Source: Kordiimonas laminariae
Lineage (GTDB): Bacteria; Pseudomonadota; Alphaproteobacteria; Sphingomonadales; Kordiimonadaceae
DNA length: 64,000 bases
Reading direction: 5' to 3'
NCBI RefSeq assembly: GCF_023008165.1
Contig: NZ_JAKQZA010000008.1
Coordinates: forward strand, 1-64,000
In this document: positions 52,776 to 61,144 of the stretch, one piece after another
How positions within the stretch are numbered: the first letter of the stretch is position 1
Layout of the letters: the number at the start of each line of letters is the position of its first letter
Made by a program: the position numbers and the translations under genes
The notes under the pieces: model-generated
The model's database searches: none
What the model was told of the DNA's origin: nothing
The model's input: only the letters and a program-made list of their open reading frames with translations

Positions 52776-53441
52776 ATGAATTTGCATACACTCAGTGAAT
52801 ATCATCCGCCAATGGAACCATATATCGACGTTATCTACGCCGATAAGGATATCCTTGTACTTAATAAACCGAGCGGCATCCTGACCGTGCCCGGGCGGTA
52901 TGAATATCTTTCTGATTGTCTGGCATCACGCGCCGCAGAAAAGTACCCAACGGCTACTATTGTTCATCGGCTTGATATGGAAACATCTGGTGTGATTATC
53001 ATGGCGCTTAATAAAGAAGCCCATGTACATATCAGCAAACAATTTGAGCGCAGGAAAACAGGTAAAACATATATCGCCCGCCTTTTTGGTCATCTTGATG
53101 GGGAAGAAGGTACGGTAGATGAACCGCTTATCTGTGATTGGCCAAATCGCCCGAAACAGATGGTATGTTATGAGCGCGGGAAAAAAGCAGTAACTCACTG
53201 GAAAGTACTGGAACGCGAAAAAAAGGCTACTCGTGTTCAGTTCACCCCTATTACCGGCCGCTCCCACCAACTGCGTGTTCACTCGCTAGTTTTAGGGCAT
53301 GCTATTCTTGGTGATAATCTGTATGCGGAAGGTGAAGCCCATGATGGGGCTGATCGTCTGCAGCTGCATGCTAAAACATATACGCTCTTTCACCCGCGTA
53401 CGGGTGAAGAAGTTACTTTTGAAGCACCAGAGCCTTTTTAA
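52776..53441 (+). CDS. RluA-family RNA pseudouridine synthase
   Basis: 221 residues. The catalytic Asp67 sits in IVHRLDMETSGVIIMAL, the RluA signature HRLDxxTSG. DILVLNKPSGILTVPG and PITGRSHQLRVHSLVLGHAILGDNLY complete the fold. It lacks an S4 domain, like RluA (219 residues in E. coli, modifying 23S U746 and tRNA U32); the target here is not certain. An internal ATG at 52812 is a possible alternative start. It is convergent with the small gene ending at 53448. Confidence 0.92.
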   Translation: MNLHTLSEYHPPMEPYIDVIYADKDILVLNKPSGILTVPGRYEYLSDCLASRAAEKYPTATIVHRLDMETSGVIIMALNKEAHVHISKQFERRKTGKTYIARLFGHLDGEEGTVDEPLICDWPNRPKQMVCYERGKKAVTHWKVLEREKKATRVQFTPITGRSHQLRVHSLVLGHAILGDNLYAEGEAHDGADRLQLHAKTYTLFHPRTGEEVTFEAPEPF

Positions 53442-53447
53442 TCTCGA

Positions 53448-53735
53448 CTAGGAAGGCAAGCCTTCAACGCTTTCAAGCGGGATTTCGATAGCTGTTTCAC
53501 CAGCCTCAAGCATGTAGACAGTCGCGATCATAGCGATTTTTCCCATATCGTCGGTTACACTCCCAACATCTTTTGCATGCATGAAGCCAGCGAGAAGTGA
53601 AGCCGCCTGACCGTGATCCATATCAACCTGATCCATCAAGCCCTTCACGATTTCATAGTCGCCGTCCGCAACATCAAACGTGCCGTGCAGGAATGTTTCG
53701 CCGTTCTTCAAGACTGTTACATCAAGCTTACGCAT
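53448..53735 (-). CDS. Small hypothetical protein
   Basis: 95 residues. The start ATG has AAGGA upstream. A short N-terminal beta section (LDVTVLKNGETFLHGTFDVADGD) is followed by a helix (YEIVKGLMDQVDMDHGQAASLLAGFMHA), then MIATVYMLEAGETAIEIPL. No cysteines, signal or membrane segment. It lies between the RluA-family gene (convergent) and the antiporter gene (same strand, 33 bp upstream), so it may be co-transcribed with the Kef-type operon. Not recognised. Confidence 0.6.
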   Translation of the reverse strand: MRKLDVTVLKNGETFLHGTFDVADGDYEIVKGLMDQVDMDHGQAASLLAGFMHAKDVGSVTDDMGKIAMIATVYMLEAGETAIEIPLESVEGLPS

Positions 53736-53768
53736 GAGGAATCCTTTTCAATAAGTTTCGCGAGGGCT

Positions 53769-55565
53769 TTACCAAGCTTTATCAGAATTGGAAAGCTCTT
53801 CCTGATCACTGCTCATAACTTCTTCAAGCTGGGCGCGCGTACGTTTTGCATAATTGATCATGGATTTTTCATCCTCCATAAACTCGGCAGCACCCGCGAT
53901 ATTCTTTTCGTCATAGTGGCGGAAGCGAAGAACCGTTTGATGCGCTTCCCTCGCCCCGTAACCTAATTCCACAAGCGCAAGCTCCGCAATCTCAAGTGCG
54001 GAGGAGAATGTCTCCCGTCTGCTTGCTTTCACCCCCGCCATCTTCAGGCGGTTCAAATCCATCCGGTTTCTGGCCCGCGCCAGAATAGGCAGTTCTGGGA
54101 AATAACGTTTCACCATAGCAGCCGTTTCTTGCACTGCGGTTTGATCATCCATGGCGAGAATAAGAAGTTTGGCTTTATCAGCCCCCGCAGATTCAAGAAG
54201 ATCAATACGGGTAGCATCACCGTAAAACACTTTGAAATCATACTTGCGCAGGAACTCAATATGGTTTGGATCATGGTCGATAACTGTTACAGGAATTTTT
54301 CGGGAGAGCATCACCCGCCCGGCAATTTGCCCGAACCTGCCATAGCCTGCGATAATCACATGGCCTTCATTCCGCTCGATATCACTTTCCTGCACCGTAC
54401 TGATATTAAAGCGCGGCATGATGATTTTCTCATTAAGAAGCAGCAGGAACGGTGTGATGAACATGGATAAAGATGCAATAAGCACCAGCTCACTCGCAAA
54501 TGTTACATCTACAATGCCCAGCGACTGGATAAGGGCCACTACCACAAAAGCAAATTCACCACCTTGTGCCAGCAGAAGCGCGAACAACACACGGTCAGAC
54601 CGCGTAAGCCCTGCCATAGTACCCAAGTGGTAAATCACAATTCCCTTAAGCAACATAAAGCCAGCGACAATCGCCAGAATCACCAGCGGTCTGTCAAACA
54701 GGATCGATAGATCCACCGACATGCCAACCGCCATAAAGAACAAACCAAGAAGCAGCCCTTTAAAGGGCTCGATGTTTAACTCCAACTCGTGCCTGTATTC
54801 TGATTCTGCAAGTAGCACACCCGCAAGAAACGTCCCCAGCGCCATGGAAATATCTACCGCTTCCATTAAGAGGCCGGAACCGATAACCAGCAGAAGAGAA
54901 AACGCAGTGAATAACTCGCGAATTTTGGTTTCTGCAATCAGACGGAATACAGGCCGCAACAAATAACGACCGCCGATGATAAAGCCTACAAACACACCAA
55001 ATGTTTTGAGCACATCTTCATATGATGTTGGTTCCGCAGACGCGCCCATCCCAAGAAGCGGCACAAAAGCAAGGATGGGAATCACTGCCAAATCCTGAAA
55101 GAGCAGCACTGAGAAGGAAGACTGGCTCACGGTAGTGTTGGATAGCCCTCGTTCTTCAAGGGCCTGCATAGCGGTTGATGTAGAAGAAAGCGCCAGTGCC
55201 ACTGCAGCCGCACACGCCACCGCGAAACCGTGTCCCATCATCATGCCTGCCGCCATCAAGACAGCAATACTGAGGGCCACCTGCGCTGTACCAAGGCCAA
55301 AGATTGGCTTCCTAAGCTGCCATAATTTCGCTGGGTTTAGCTCAAGCCCGATCAGGAACATCAGAAGCACCACCCCCAGTTCACTGAAATTCAGTGTTGG
55401 GTCTACCTCATGAACAATATCAAAACCTTGTGGACCGATAATAATACCGGCAACCATATACCCAAGAACCGCCCCTAGCCCGAGCCGCTTGAAAAGCGGC
55501 ACAGCAATAACAGCCACCCCAAGATAGATAACTGCCGTATGCAGGAAATCAGACTGTAGTTCCAT
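53769..55565 (-). CDS. CPA2 cation:proton antiporter, Kef type
   Basis: 598 residues. About 12-13 membrane helices fill residues 1-385, with GYMVAGIIIGPQGFDIV and LGVVLLMFLIGLELNP in the first ones and the HPFAC-like ALSSTSTAMQALEERG helix typical of CPA2. A cytoplasmic RCK/TrkA-N domain follows from about 405 (HVIIAGYGRFGQIAGRVMLSRKIPVTVIDHD). The organisation matches KefB/KefC, the K+ efflux systems gated by glutathione adducts and NADH. Its start overlaps the stop of the flavoprotein gene (ATGA), and KefF/KefG-type partners are characteristic. Whether B or C type cannot be told. Confidence 0.92.
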   Translation of the reverse strand: MELQSDFLHTAVIYLGVAVIAVPLFKRLGLGAVLGYMVAGIIIGPQGFDIVHEVDPTLNFSELGVVLLMFLIGLELNPAKLWQLRKPIFGLGTAQVALSIAVLMAAGMMMGHGFAVACAAAVALALSSTSTAMQALEERGLSNTTVSQSSFSVLLFQDLAVIPILAFVPLLGMGASAEPTSYEDVLKTFGVFVGFIIGGRYLLRPVFRLIAETKIRELFTAFSLLLVIGSGLLMEAVDISMALGTFLAGVLLAESEYRHELELNIEPFKGLLLGLFFMAVGMSVDLSILFDRPLVILAIVAGFMLLKGIVIYHLGTMAGLTRSDRVLFALLLAQGGEFAFVVVALIQSLGIVDVTFASELVLIASLSMFITPFLLLLNEKIIMPRFNISTVQESDIERNEGHVIIAGYGRFGQIAGRVMLSRKIPVTVIDHDPNHIEFLRKYDFKVFYGDATRIDLLESAGADKAKLLILAMDDQTAVQETAAMVKRYFPELPILARARNRMDLNRLKMAGVKASRRETFSSALEIAELALVELGYGAREAHQTVLRFRHYDEKNIAGAAEFMEDEKSMINYAKRTRAQLEEVMSSDQEELSNSDKAW

Positions 55566-56110
55566 CAGCTCTGCCCTCTTCCCTTGCCAAGTTCATGGAT
55601 AATTTTCTGATACTGCTGGCCCGCGATGGCCACCTCGCCGGCGGACATATCTCCCACGCCTTGCACAATAAAATCTGGAAGCAGCTTCATTTTACAGAAA
55701 AGCCCGGTTTGTTTAAACGGCTGAAGATAGACATCAAGCGGTGCACCATGTCTGCCGCCCTCTTGGTAACTATCCTCAGTTCCCCCAGTTGTTACGCAGA
55801 GCATTAGTTCTTTCCCTGCAAGCTGGTTCGTGGCTCCGTAGGCAAAGCCGCCGGAAAGGACTCGGTCCATCCATTCTTTCAAAATAGCCGGACTACTGAA
55901 CCAATAAATTGGAAACTGGAAAATAATGACATCGCTCTCAACAAGTAGCTGCTGTTCGGCATCTACATTAATAAACATGTTAGGATAAAGCTCATAAAGA
56001 TCACGCACCACCACATGTTCGGCATACTGAACCGCCTGCAGCAGATATTTATTCACCTTGGATTTATTCGGCGCAGGATGTGCGTAAATGAGAGCAATTT
56101 TTTTAGTCAC
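55565..56110 (-). CDS. KefF/KefG-type NAD(P)H oxidoreductase, antiporter subunit
   Basis: 181 residues starting with GTG. A flavodoxin-like fold of the NQO1/KefF family: IALIYAHPAPNKSKVNKYLL, IIFQFPIYWFSSPAILKEWMDRVLSGGFAYG, LMLCVTTGGTEDSYQEGG. KefF and KefG bind the antiporter and are needed for full activity; the enzyme may also reduce quinones and electrophiles. The stop overlaps the antiporter start (ATGA), so synthesis is coupled. It lies 10 bases downstream of the LysR gene, so all three are probably one operon. Confidence 0.92.
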   Translation of the reverse strand: MTKKIALIYAHPAPNKSKVNKYLLQAVQYAEHVVVRDLYELYPNMFINVDAEQQLLVESDVIIFQFPIYWFSSPAILKEWMDRVLSGGFAYGATNQLAGKELMLCVTTGGTEDSYQEGGRHGAPLDVYLQPFKQTGLFCKMKLLPDFIVQGVGDMSAGEVAIAGQQYQKIIHELGKGRGQS

Positions 56111-56120
56111 ATTTAACTTT

Positions 56121-56999
56121 CTATGTCGTCAAAGCACCCTCAAGGGCGGCCTTTATTGGGGGTATTTTAGAGATCACAAACTGCCGGAAAGCCCGCATTC
56201 TGGCAGCACCGCGTAAATCCTTATGGGATAGCAACCACATATCATAATACCCTTCAGGTTCACTTAATCTAACAAGATTTTCTTCTGTGTCCCCTAAAAA
56301 ACACGGAAAATAACCCAACCCTAAACCACGTTTCACAGCCTGCTGTTGCAAGAGCACGTTATTAAAATGGCAATTTAGCGGAAGGTGCGGATAAGGCGTT
56401 TTCTTTAACCAGTGTGGTTTCTCTTCGGGTGTCCCCCAACCAATCCAGCCAGCACCAGAAGACGGGTCCATAAGGTCATACTTTTTAATGTAATCTGCCC
56501 GGCCATAAACAGCCTGTTTCACGCGCCCGATTTTACAGCCAATTAAATGATCCGGAGGATTCTTGGTGAAACGCAAGGCAATGTCTGCTTCCCGGCGAGA
56601 CAAATCAAATACTTCAAAGGAATCACTGATCTTCAATTGAATATCTGGATACTCAAGCATGAATTCTTCAAAGTAAGGCATCATCAGCTCAAGCGCGAAA
56701 ATATCTGGCACTGTAACGCACACCTGGCCAGCCAGTTCGTTATCACGCCCTGCGATATGACGCCCGAAAGAATGGAGCGATTCGTCCACGCCCAAAGCAA
56801 CAGGCATCAATTCTTCCCCTGCAGCAGTTAACTGATAACCGCTTGGCATACGGTCGAAAAGACGAACACCTAGCTCACCCTCAAGCGCATCAATACGCCG
56901 CGCGACGGTGCTGTGACTAACCTTCAAAGAGCTTGCAGCCACCCGCATAGAAGGTGCTTCTGCCACTGCCAGAAAATATTTTACATCATCCCAATTCAT
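56121..56999 (-). CDS. LysR-family transcriptional regulator
   Basis: 292 residues from ATG 56999, which has GGAGG 9 bases upstream; the open frame extends 17 codons further but lies in the operator region. The winged HTH is WDDVKYFLAVAEAPSMRVAASSLKVSHSTVARRIDALEGELGVRLFDR. The effector domain follows from about 90 (VCVTVPDIFALELMMPYFEEFMLEYPDIQLKI). It heads the Kef-type operon and is divergent from the MAPEG gene; the 20-bp palindrome between them is a likely binding site. Confidence 0.93.
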   Translation of the reverse strand: MNWDDVKYFLAVAEAPSMRVAASSLKVSHSTVARRIDALEGELGVRLFDRMPSGYQLTAAGEELMPVALGVDESLHSFGRHIAGRDNELAGQVCVTVPDIFALELMMPYFEEFMLEYPDIQLKISDSFEVFDLSRREADIALRFTKNPPDHLIGCKIGRVKQAVYGRADYIKKYDLMDPSSGAGWIGWGTPEEKPHWLKKTPYPHLPLNCHFNNVLLQQQAVKRGLGLGYFPCFLGDTEENLVRLSEPEGYYDMWLLSHKDLRGAARMRAFRQFVISKIPPIKAALEGALTT

Positions 57000-57014
57000 T
57001 GTCGGCCACCTCCA

Positions 57015-57034
57015 GTGGTCCATATATGGACCAC
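57015..57034. promoter_or_regulatory. 20-bp perfect palindrome, probable LysR operator
   Basis: GTGGTCCATATATGGACCAC is perfectly self-complementary. It begins 16 bp upstream of the LysR start and ends 82 bp before the MAPEG start, where a divergent LysR autoregulatory site would be expected. Confidence 0.65.
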
Positions 57035-57115
57035 ACACATCCATATTCAATGACTTCCGGATTAAATTTGCGCCTGTATATGAAAGAAATCAGAAATTTT
57101 AAGGGATGCCTCAAA

Positions 57116-57508
57116 ATGGATACGCTTTTCATCACACCGTTCGCTGCCGCTCTTCTCGGCATGCTTCAAATCTCTCTCATGATACCGGTGGGCCGAGCCC
57201 GTGGCCAAATCGGCGTCCCAATCGGTGATAACGGTAATACCGAGTTACTCCGCAAGATAAGACGACACGGTAACCTGACAGAAAATGCGCCTATCTTTTT
57301 GATTTTATTAACTCTTCTTGAAATATCGAATGCATCTAAAATACTCGTAGTGATTTTTGCTATTCTATTTGTAACAGCGCGAATATCCCATGTGATTGCA
57401 TTTTCAGCTTCAGAAACCCCAGCCTTTTTTAGAGCCTTTGGCGCACTTGGCACTATAGTTTCCATCCTTGGTTCTTCACTTGCGATATTTTGGACACTTC
57501 TGTCCTGA
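57116..57508 (+). CDS. MAPEG-family integral membrane protein
   Basis: 130 residues from ATG 57116 with AAGGGA upstream; the open frame runs back over the LysR operator and is not coding there. Four hydrophobic segments and the family motif region IRRHGNLTENAPIFLILLTLLE are present; MAPEG proteins carry a similar R-x-H-x-N-x-x-E-x-x-P motif. Eukaryotic members are glutathione-dependent transferases and peroxidases in eicosanoid and detoxification pathways; bacterial roles are unclear. It is divergent from LysR, so co-control with the Kef-type operon, also glutathione-linked, is attractive. Confidence 0.88.
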   Translation: MDTLFITPFAAALLGMLQISLMIPVGRARGQIGVPIGDNGNTELLRKIRRHGNLTENAPIFLILLTLLEISNASKILVVIFAILFVTARISHVIAFSASETPAFFRAFGALGTIVSILGSSLAIFWTLLS

Positions 57509-57732
57509 CACTACCCAAGGGCGGAAAGTGGTATTTTTCTGCAACACTTTTAAAAGCTTGCAAGAAAACTCTCATAGAAATTTAATGTTTTGGCGCTGGA
57601 CTCTCACTCAAGAACTCTTATCTTAAGCGCATCAGCCTTTTTATTGAGGGTTGATACTATTTTGACTGCGACACTATTGACTTGGTTACAGACTGTTTCC
57701 ATTCATACTCGCTACTTTAAAGGAGCCACACA
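57509..57732 (+). other. 224-bp leader region of the cold-shock gene
   Basis: No open frame or RNA gene is seen between the MAPEG stop and the cold-shock start. TTGACT occurs around 57661-57677, and an AAAGGAG ribosome-binding site lies just before the ATG. A long structured 5' untranslated region is usual for cspA-type genes, but none could be confirmed by eye. Confidence 0.4.
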
Positions 57733-57939
57733 ATGGCAAACGGTACTGTAAAATGGTTTAATACACAAAAAGGCTTTGGCTTTATTAAACCTGAAGATGG
57801 CGGCAACGATGTGTTCGTTCACATCTCAGCTGTAGAAGCTGCTGGCCTGAAGTCTCTAGAAGACGACCAGAAAATTACTTATGAACTCGTAGAAGATCGC
57901 CGCGGCCGTATGTCTGCTGGCAACCTAGAGCTTGCATAA
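57733..57939 (+). CDS. Cold-shock protein, CspA family
   Basis: 68 residues, a single OB-fold cold-shock domain. RNP1 is KGFGFI (13-18) and RNP2 VFVHI (27-31), with the usual GTVKWFN start. It binds single-stranded RNA and DNA and acts as an RNA chaperone. The AAAGGAG site lies 7 bases before the ATG. A strong terminator follows. Which of the species' several csp genes this is cannot be told. Confidence 0.96.
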   Translation: MANGTVKWFNTQKGFGFIKPEDGGNDVFVHISAVEAAGLKSLEDDQKITYELVEDRRGRMSAGNLELA

Positions 57940-57960
57940 GCTTTAAGTTCATAAAGATTC

Positions 57961-57989
57961 GAAAGGAGCGTTACACCGCTCCTTTTTTT
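57961..57989 (+). terminator. Rho-independent terminator of the cold-shock gene
   Basis: AAAGGAGCG (57962-57970) pairs with CGCTCCTTT (from 57977) around a short loop, followed by a run of seven T. Confidence 0.9.
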
Positions 57990-58168
57990 GTGCCTGTTAT
58001 CCAAGTGGGTTTCGCCACAACTTCTCTAAATTTAGTAACACCCATCCACCTTAGTGAAAGCACCTTTTAGCTTATTGGCATTGACGGGCGCTCTAATACC
58101 CTTTCTATTTAGCCTCAATAAATTTCGCCCACCCATGAGGCGAAACATAAATCAATAAAAGGGTGGTT

Positions 58169-59710
58169 ATGTCTCAAGAAAATGAAAACCAGCAAACAAC
58201 AACTGTAAAGGATGTTGAACAGCTGGGTATCTTTGCAGCCATCGCAAGCTTATCCTATGTTTTCTGGATATGCGGCGGTATGGAAATGGTAGAACGCCTC
58301 GCATTCTATGGAGTTCGCCAAAGCACAGGACTTTATGTAACAGACTCTGTGGCCAACGGTGGCCTCGGGCTAGTAGAAAGTGACCTTGGCCTTATTTTCC
58401 TGATCTGGGCTATTGTACAAACATTTGTGCCTGTTCTAACCGGCGGCATTTCCGACCGGATCGGCTATAAAGAAACAATCTTCGCCTCAACAATCTTCAA
58501 AATTCTTGGATATCTGTTGATGGGCTTTTTCCCCTCATTCTGGGGCTTTGCATCAGGCGCTGTTGTTCTGGCGTTTGGCACCGGGATTTTCAAACCAGGT
58601 TTACAGGGTACTATTTCCAAATCTACGGGACGGCATAACAGCTCCATGGCTTGGGGGATTTTCTACCAGACAGTTAACATCGGCGGTGCACTTGGCCCAA
58701 TGGTCGCCGTAGCCCTGCGTCAGCTTTCATGGGACTATCTGTTCTTCGCGTGCGCCGCGATTATCTCGCTCAATTTCATTCTACTTCTCATGTATAAAGA
58801 GCCGGATAAAGAAGAACGCCTTGCACACCGTGCTAAAGTCAAAGCCGGTGAAGTAAAAGAAGAAAGCCTGTGGCGCGACAGTATCAAAGAACTCTCCAAC
58901 CCTGTTCTTATCTGGTACGTCGTTCTCTTCTCTGGCTTCTGGTTTATGCTTTGGACCTTCTGGGATGTAGCACCACTGTATTTCCGTGATTGGGTGGATA
59001 CCACAACCATGGTTTCACAAATCTTTGGTGAAGGCGGAACGGACAGCGGTTTCTGGAAGTTCTTCTGGGGAATGAATCAGGAAGGCACAGCGGTTATGCC
59101 TGAGGGCCTAGTGAATATTAATGCCATCCTCATTATGTTCACCTGCTTTATCGTAGCTGGCCTGAGCGGCAAGATCAGAGCCACAAACTCTATGGCTATC
59201 GGTACCTTCCTTGCCTCAAGTGCATTGATCATTTTCGGCGGATTTAACTTTGCGTGGATCATTTTTATCGGCGTGGTTATTTTCTCCTTCGGTGAAATGC
59301 TTTCAAGCCCGAAAAGTAGTGAATATCTGGCAAACATCGCGCCGCGCGAGAAAAAAGCCATGTACCTTGGCTTCACACAGCTCCCTATCGGCCTTGGCTG
59401 GACGATTGAGAGCTATCTAGGGCCATATCTCTATGGTGAGTTTTCATCCAAAGAACAGATTTCACGTAAAATGTTGTTGGAAAACGGCATGACTGAAGCA
59501 GATGTAGCTGCAGTTCCGATCGGTGAAGCGTTTGATAAACTGTTGATGCTTACCGGACAAAGCGCAGGCACACTGACAGAACAAATGTATGCCGCTAACG
59601 CCGTTGGTACTGTTTGGTATGTTATGGGTATCGTAGGATTGATTTCAGCCCTTGGCATGTATGCCTACGGTAAATGGACCTACCGCGTGGCAAAAATGCA
59701 GGAAGCATAA
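58169..59710 (+). CDS. POT/PTR-family proton-coupled peptide transporter
   Basis: 513 residues from ATG 58169 with AAAGGG upstream; a GTG two codons earlier is the alternative. It has the MFS fold with about 12-14 membrane helices. The POT signature is MEMVERLAFYGVRQSTGLYVTD (ExxERFxxYG type) in helix 1, and WGIFYQTVNIGGALGPMVA matches the second POT motif (FYxxINxG). A roughly 40-residue inserted loop with GTDSGFWKFFWGMNQEGTAVMPEG lies after helix 7. It imports di- and tripeptides with protons and fits the neighbouring exported peptidases. Specificity is not determined. Confidence 0.88.
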   Translation: MSQENENQQTTTVKDVEQLGIFAAIASLSYVFWICGGMEMVERLAFYGVRQSTGLYVTDSVANGGLGLVESDLGLIFLIWAIVQTFVPVLTGGISDRIGYKETIFASTIFKILGYLLMGFFPSFWGFASGAVVLAFGTGIFKPGLQGTISKSTGRHNSSMAWGIFYQTVNIGGALGPMVAVALRQLSWDYLFFACAAIISLNFILLLMYKEPDKEERLAHRAKVKAGEVKEESLWRDSIKELSNPVLIWYVVLFSGFWFMLWTFWDVAPLYFRDWVDTTTMVSQIFGEGGTDSGFWKFFWGMNQEGTAVMPEGLVNINAILIMFTCFIVAGLSGKIRATNSMAIGTFLASSALIIFGGFNFAWIIFIGVVIFSFGEMLSSPKSSEYLANIAPREKKAMYLGFTQLPIGLGWTIESYLGPYLYGEFSSKEQISRKMLLENGMTEADVAAVPIGEAFDKLLMLTGQSAGTLTEQMYAANAVGTVWYVMGIVGLISALGMYAYGKWTYRVAKMQEA

Positions 59711-59723
59711 CAAGGCTTAAGCA

Positions 59724-59762
59724 AAAAAACGGGCGTGTCTCCCCCATCCAGAAGGCACGCCC
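59724..59762 (-). terminator. Rho-independent terminator of the peptidase operon
   Basis: GGGCGTG (59731-59737) pairs with CACGCCC (59756-59762). On the minus strand the stem is followed by seven T. It lies about 80 bases beyond the M24 peptidase stop. The transporter on the plus strand ends at 59710. Confidence 0.75.
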
Positions 59763-59842
59763 CAAATATGTCAGTATCGTTCTGACCCCATTGAAGATGC
59801 CTTCAATCATAGGGGATTTCTACCTATAAAAAATTTAGGTTT

Positions 59843-61123
59843 TTAAGGAATTTTTGGCCCCAACTTTCCCACAGGTTGTTCTATAGATTGCGGGGGTTTA
59901 GTAAACCACTGCGGTCCGTTCTCTGTCATGTAGATACAATCTTCCAGACGCACACCAAATTCACCAAAAATATAGATACCCGGTTCATTTGAGAAACACA
60001 TACCAGACGCCAGTTTTGTGGTTTCACCGTGGACGAAATTCACACTCTCATGCCCGTCCATACCAATACCATGACCAGTTCGGTGACTTAAGCCAGGCGT
60101 TTTATAACCCGGTCCATAACCTTTACTTTCATAATATCGGCGAACTGCATCATCTACATGACCAGCAGGCGTACCAAGTTTTGCGGTTTCAAACGCGATA
60201 TCCTGCCCCTTGCGAACAGTATCCCACACTTCACGCTGACGTTTTGAAGCTTCACCAAACACAAAGGTTCGAGAAATATCTGATTGGTAGCCGTGCACAC
60301 TACAGCCGCAATCCATCAATACAATCTTGCCTTCAGTAAGCTCTTGCGGTTGGTCTGTACCGTGTGGATAGGCGGAAGCCTCCCCTAGAAGCGCCAATCC
60401 CCAGATACCAGAACCACCTAGGTCTGCCTGTGCTTTACGCATCAGAGCTTTGATATCATCCGGGGTCATGCCTTTTTCAAGCTTGTCCCAAACTTCACCG
60501 TAAGCTCTGAGTGTAATTTCATTGGCTTTATGCATCAGCTTGAGTTCAGCTTTGGATTTATGCATCCGGCATCCAAGAGTGATAGGATCAGCCGACACAA
60601 CCTCATACTTGGAAGCAGCATTTCTGAACCCATCCATGATGAAAAAACGCACTGTGCTTTCAAAACCAATCTTACCAGATGTAATACCACGGTCTTTGAG
60701 AATGCCAGCGACACGCTCAAACGGATTTTCATGCTCATGCCAGGTACGCACATCACTGCCAAATGTCATGCTTTCACGTACACTTGGTTCTTCAAAATAC
60801 GGTGTAACAATGCCAATTTCACCATCACGCGGAATAACCACACAGGTAAGGCGTTCGCTTCGCCACCACCGAATACCTGTGAAATACAGCATTGCTGAGC
60901 CCGGCTCCAGAAGGATGGCATCGATGCCCTTTTCCCGCATCAATTTTTGTGCCCTGGCAACCCGGGATTTTCGCTCTTCTGTAGAGATTGGCTTTGCATC
61001 TCCGGTGATATTTTCCAATTCGCCAGAAACCGTTTTATTCGCGCCAGAAGCAGGTGATGTACCGACAAGAGCCGCAGCACCCAAACCAGCGCCAGCAAGC
61101 TTCAAGAAATCTCTTTTATCCAT
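59843..61123 (-). CDS. Exported M24-family Xaa-Pro aminopeptidase/dipeptidase
   Basis: 426 residues. The N-terminus MDKRDFLKLAGAGLGAAALVGTSPASGA resembles a Tat signal but has Lys-Arg in place of Arg-Arg. The creatinase-like N-domain (about 50-185) precedes the pita-bread catalytic domain, with metal ligands in VLMDCGCSVHGYQSDISRTF (two Asp), GHGIGMDGHESVN (His), FSNEPGIYI (Glu) and GVRLEDCIYM (Glu). It releases N-terminal residues before proline or cleaves X-Pro dipeptides in the periplasm. The amidohydrolase gene lies 21 bases upstream, making an operon. Confidence 0.92.
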   Translation of the reverse strand: MDKRDFLKLAGAGLGAAALVGTSPASGANKTVSGELENITGDAKPISTEERKSRVARAQKLMREKGIDAILLEPGSAMLYFTGIRWWRSERLTCVVIPRDGEIGIVTPYFEEPSVRESMTFGSDVRTWHEHENPFERVAGILKDRGITSGKIGFESTVRFFIMDGFRNAASKYEVVSADPITLGCRMHKSKAELKLMHKANEITLRAYGEVWDKLEKGMTPDDIKALMRKAQADLGGSGIWGLALLGEASAYPHGTDQPQELTEGKIVLMDCGCSVHGYQSDISRTFVFGEASKRQREVWDTVRKGQDIAFETAKLGTPAGHVDDAVRRYYESKGYGPGYKTPGLSHRTGHGIGMDGHESVNFVHGETTKLASGMCFSNEPGIYIFGEFGVRLEDCIYMTENGPQWFTKPPQSIEQPVGKLGPKIP

Positions 61124-61144
61124 AACCTTGATCCCCCAATAGGC

